From contig JAEWDG010000105.1 of the NCBI GenBank assembly GCA_023390215.1, positions 1 through 7,721 on the forward strand: DNA of 7,721 bases. Reading direction: 5' to 3'. The notes below the pieces were generated by a model. The model searched no databases and was not told where the DNA came from. It saw nothing but the letters and a program-made list of their open reading frames with translations. This DNA comes from Bacteroidota bacterium. Lineage in GTDB: Bacteria > Bacteroidota > Bacteroidia > Chitinophagales > Chitinophagaceae. Positions 6,748 to 7,721 of the stretch are shown in pieces. Each line of letters starts with the position of its first letter. The first letter of the stretch is position 1. The translations under genes and the position numbers were made by a program.

Positions 6748-7721
6748 TTAATTTTCTTCTGAAATTTCAGTTGTTTCTGTTTCGGCGGAGCGATTTTCTT
6801 TCTCCTGCCGGATGCGATAAAGGTAATTGTATATCTCAACCTGTGAACGTATCTTTTTCGTATTTCTGGGATTCACATACTGATTGGAAAGCTCGCTATC
6901 CAATATCCTTGCTTTAATATTATCGTGCAATTGAATATCCAGCAGATCTTTTAATTCTTTTTTCATGCCCGGTTCGAGAATAGGGCAGGCAGCTTCTACG
7001 CGGTGATCAATATTTCTTACCATCCAGTCGGCGGAGGATATATACACTTTTTCGTCTCCGCCATTATGGAAGATCATCACCCGCGCATGCTCAAGGTATT
7101 CGTCAACAATACTGATTGCCTGGATCGGTACTTTGAATTTTTTACTGTCCGTGATCATACAGCAGATTCCGCGAATGATCATCTTAATTACAACGCCTGC
7201 TTTTGCAGCTTCATGCAGTTTTTCGATCATCATCGCATCACTAAGTGAATTGAGCTTAAGGGTGATAGCTGCGGGACGCTTTTTTTTGGCGAATTTTATT
7301 TCACGATTGATCAATGTTACCAAAGATTTTCGCATACCTACTGGAGATACAAGTAATGTTTTACAGGCCCTCAGGAATGGTTCCCTGATCTTTGGATTTT
7401 CGAGATATGTAAATACCCTGTTAACATCCGCCATGATCGTCCGGTCGGAAGTGAGGAGGCAATGATCGCCATATACCAGCGCCGTTCTTTCATTCAGGTT
7501 GCCAGTACTTACAAAGCCGTAATGCGTGGTAACATTATTTTCTCTTTTCTTGATAAGGCAAAGCTTTGCATGCACTTTTAATTCAGGTACACCCAATAAT
7601 ACTTTAACCCCTGCTTCTTCCAGTTCGGCTTTCCACTCAAGATTGGCTTCCTCATCAAACCTGGCTTTTAGCTCGAGCATTGCGGTCACATGTTTTCCGT
7701 TCCTTACCGCATTGGTGAGGG
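6748..7721 (-). CDS. ppk1: Polyphosphate kinase 1, C-terminal 323 residues (N-terminus beyond window)
   Basis: This enzyme reversibly transfers the gamma phosphate of ATP onto polyphosphate. The frame is open to the right edge (first full codon 7719-7717), so the N-terminal and head domains are missing; the whole family protein is about 690 aa. Visible-residue landmarks: VTAMLELKARFDEE, with R20 matching E. coli R375; ELKVHAKL with H50, the counterpart of the autophosphorylated H435; STGNLNERTALVYGDHCLLT (71-90); IIRGICCM (181-188); EYLEHARVMIF with H211, the counterpart of H592; and SSADWMVRNIDHRVE (228-242). These cover both PLD-like catalytic domains, and both key histidines are intact. 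The end is a charged, Glu/Thr-rich tail without motifs. It stops 11 nt before ppx, forming a ppk1-ppx pair that makes and degrades the same polymer. The first internal GTG at 7689 is not a start, because homologous sequence continues upstream of it. Confidence 0.97.
   Translation of the reverse strand, partial: LTNAVRNGKHVTAMLELKARFDEEANLEWKAELEEAGVKVLLGVPELKVHAKLCLIKKRENNVTTHYGFVSTGNLNERTALVYGDHCLLTSDRTIMADVNRVFTYLENPKIREPFLRACKTLLVSPVGMRKSLVTLINREIKFAKKKRPAAITLKLNSLSDAMMIEKLHEAAKAGVVIKMIIRGICCMITDSKKFKVPIQAISIVDEYLEHARVMIFHNGGDEKVYISSADWMVRNIDHRVEAACPILEPGMKKELKDLLDIQLHDNIKARILDSELSNQYVNPRNTKKIRSQVEIYNYLYRIRQEKENRSAETETTEISEEN

Overview
The window looks like chromosomal DNA of a Bacteroidota bacterium, most plausibly class Chitinophagia (inference). 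The protein sequences read like that group. Three genes are preceded by an exact match to the Bacteroidota -7 promoter consensus TAnnTTTG. No Shine-Dalgarno-like sequences are evident, upstream regions are A-rich, and coding base composition is moderate. All six genes lie on the minus strand, so transcription runs from high to low coordinates. Both ends cut through a gene: polyphosphate kinase at the right edge (N-terminus missing) and a subtilisin-family protease at the left edge (C-terminal part missing).

Layout in transcription order: (1) ppk1, C-terminal 323 residues, followed 11 nt later by ppx, a 296-aa Ppx/GppA phosphatase with a TTG start; together they form a polyphosphate synthesis/breakdown unit. 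(2) panB, ketopantoate hydroxymethyltransferase of the pantothenate/CoA pathway, with its own predicted promoter and a leader of about 70 nt. (3) A 184-nt untranslated stretch with an inverted repeat and a small hairpin. (4) A 641-aa BtuB-like TonB-dependent outer-membrane receptor with a -7 box just upstream. (5) A 508-aa ALDH7-family (antiquitin-type) aldehyde dehydrogenase, probably oxidising alpha-aminoadipate semialdehyde/piperideine-6-carboxylate in lysine catabolism, again with its own -7 box. (6) A GC-rich hairpin terminator, directly followed by the start region of an exported S8 serine protease with a large insertion between its catalytic Asp and His.

Apart from ppk1-ppx the genes look independently transcribed and functionally unrelated, as in ordinary housekeeping chromosome. 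I see no insertion sequence with a transposase, CRISPR array, tRNA, rRNA, phage gene or defence system. The points worth attention are start-site corrections (the longest frames of three genes begin inside or downstream of the promoter at non-ATG codons), the structured gap between panB and the receptor, the terminator/promoter overlap at 1133-1172, and the protease insertion. I found no convincing undescribed system.
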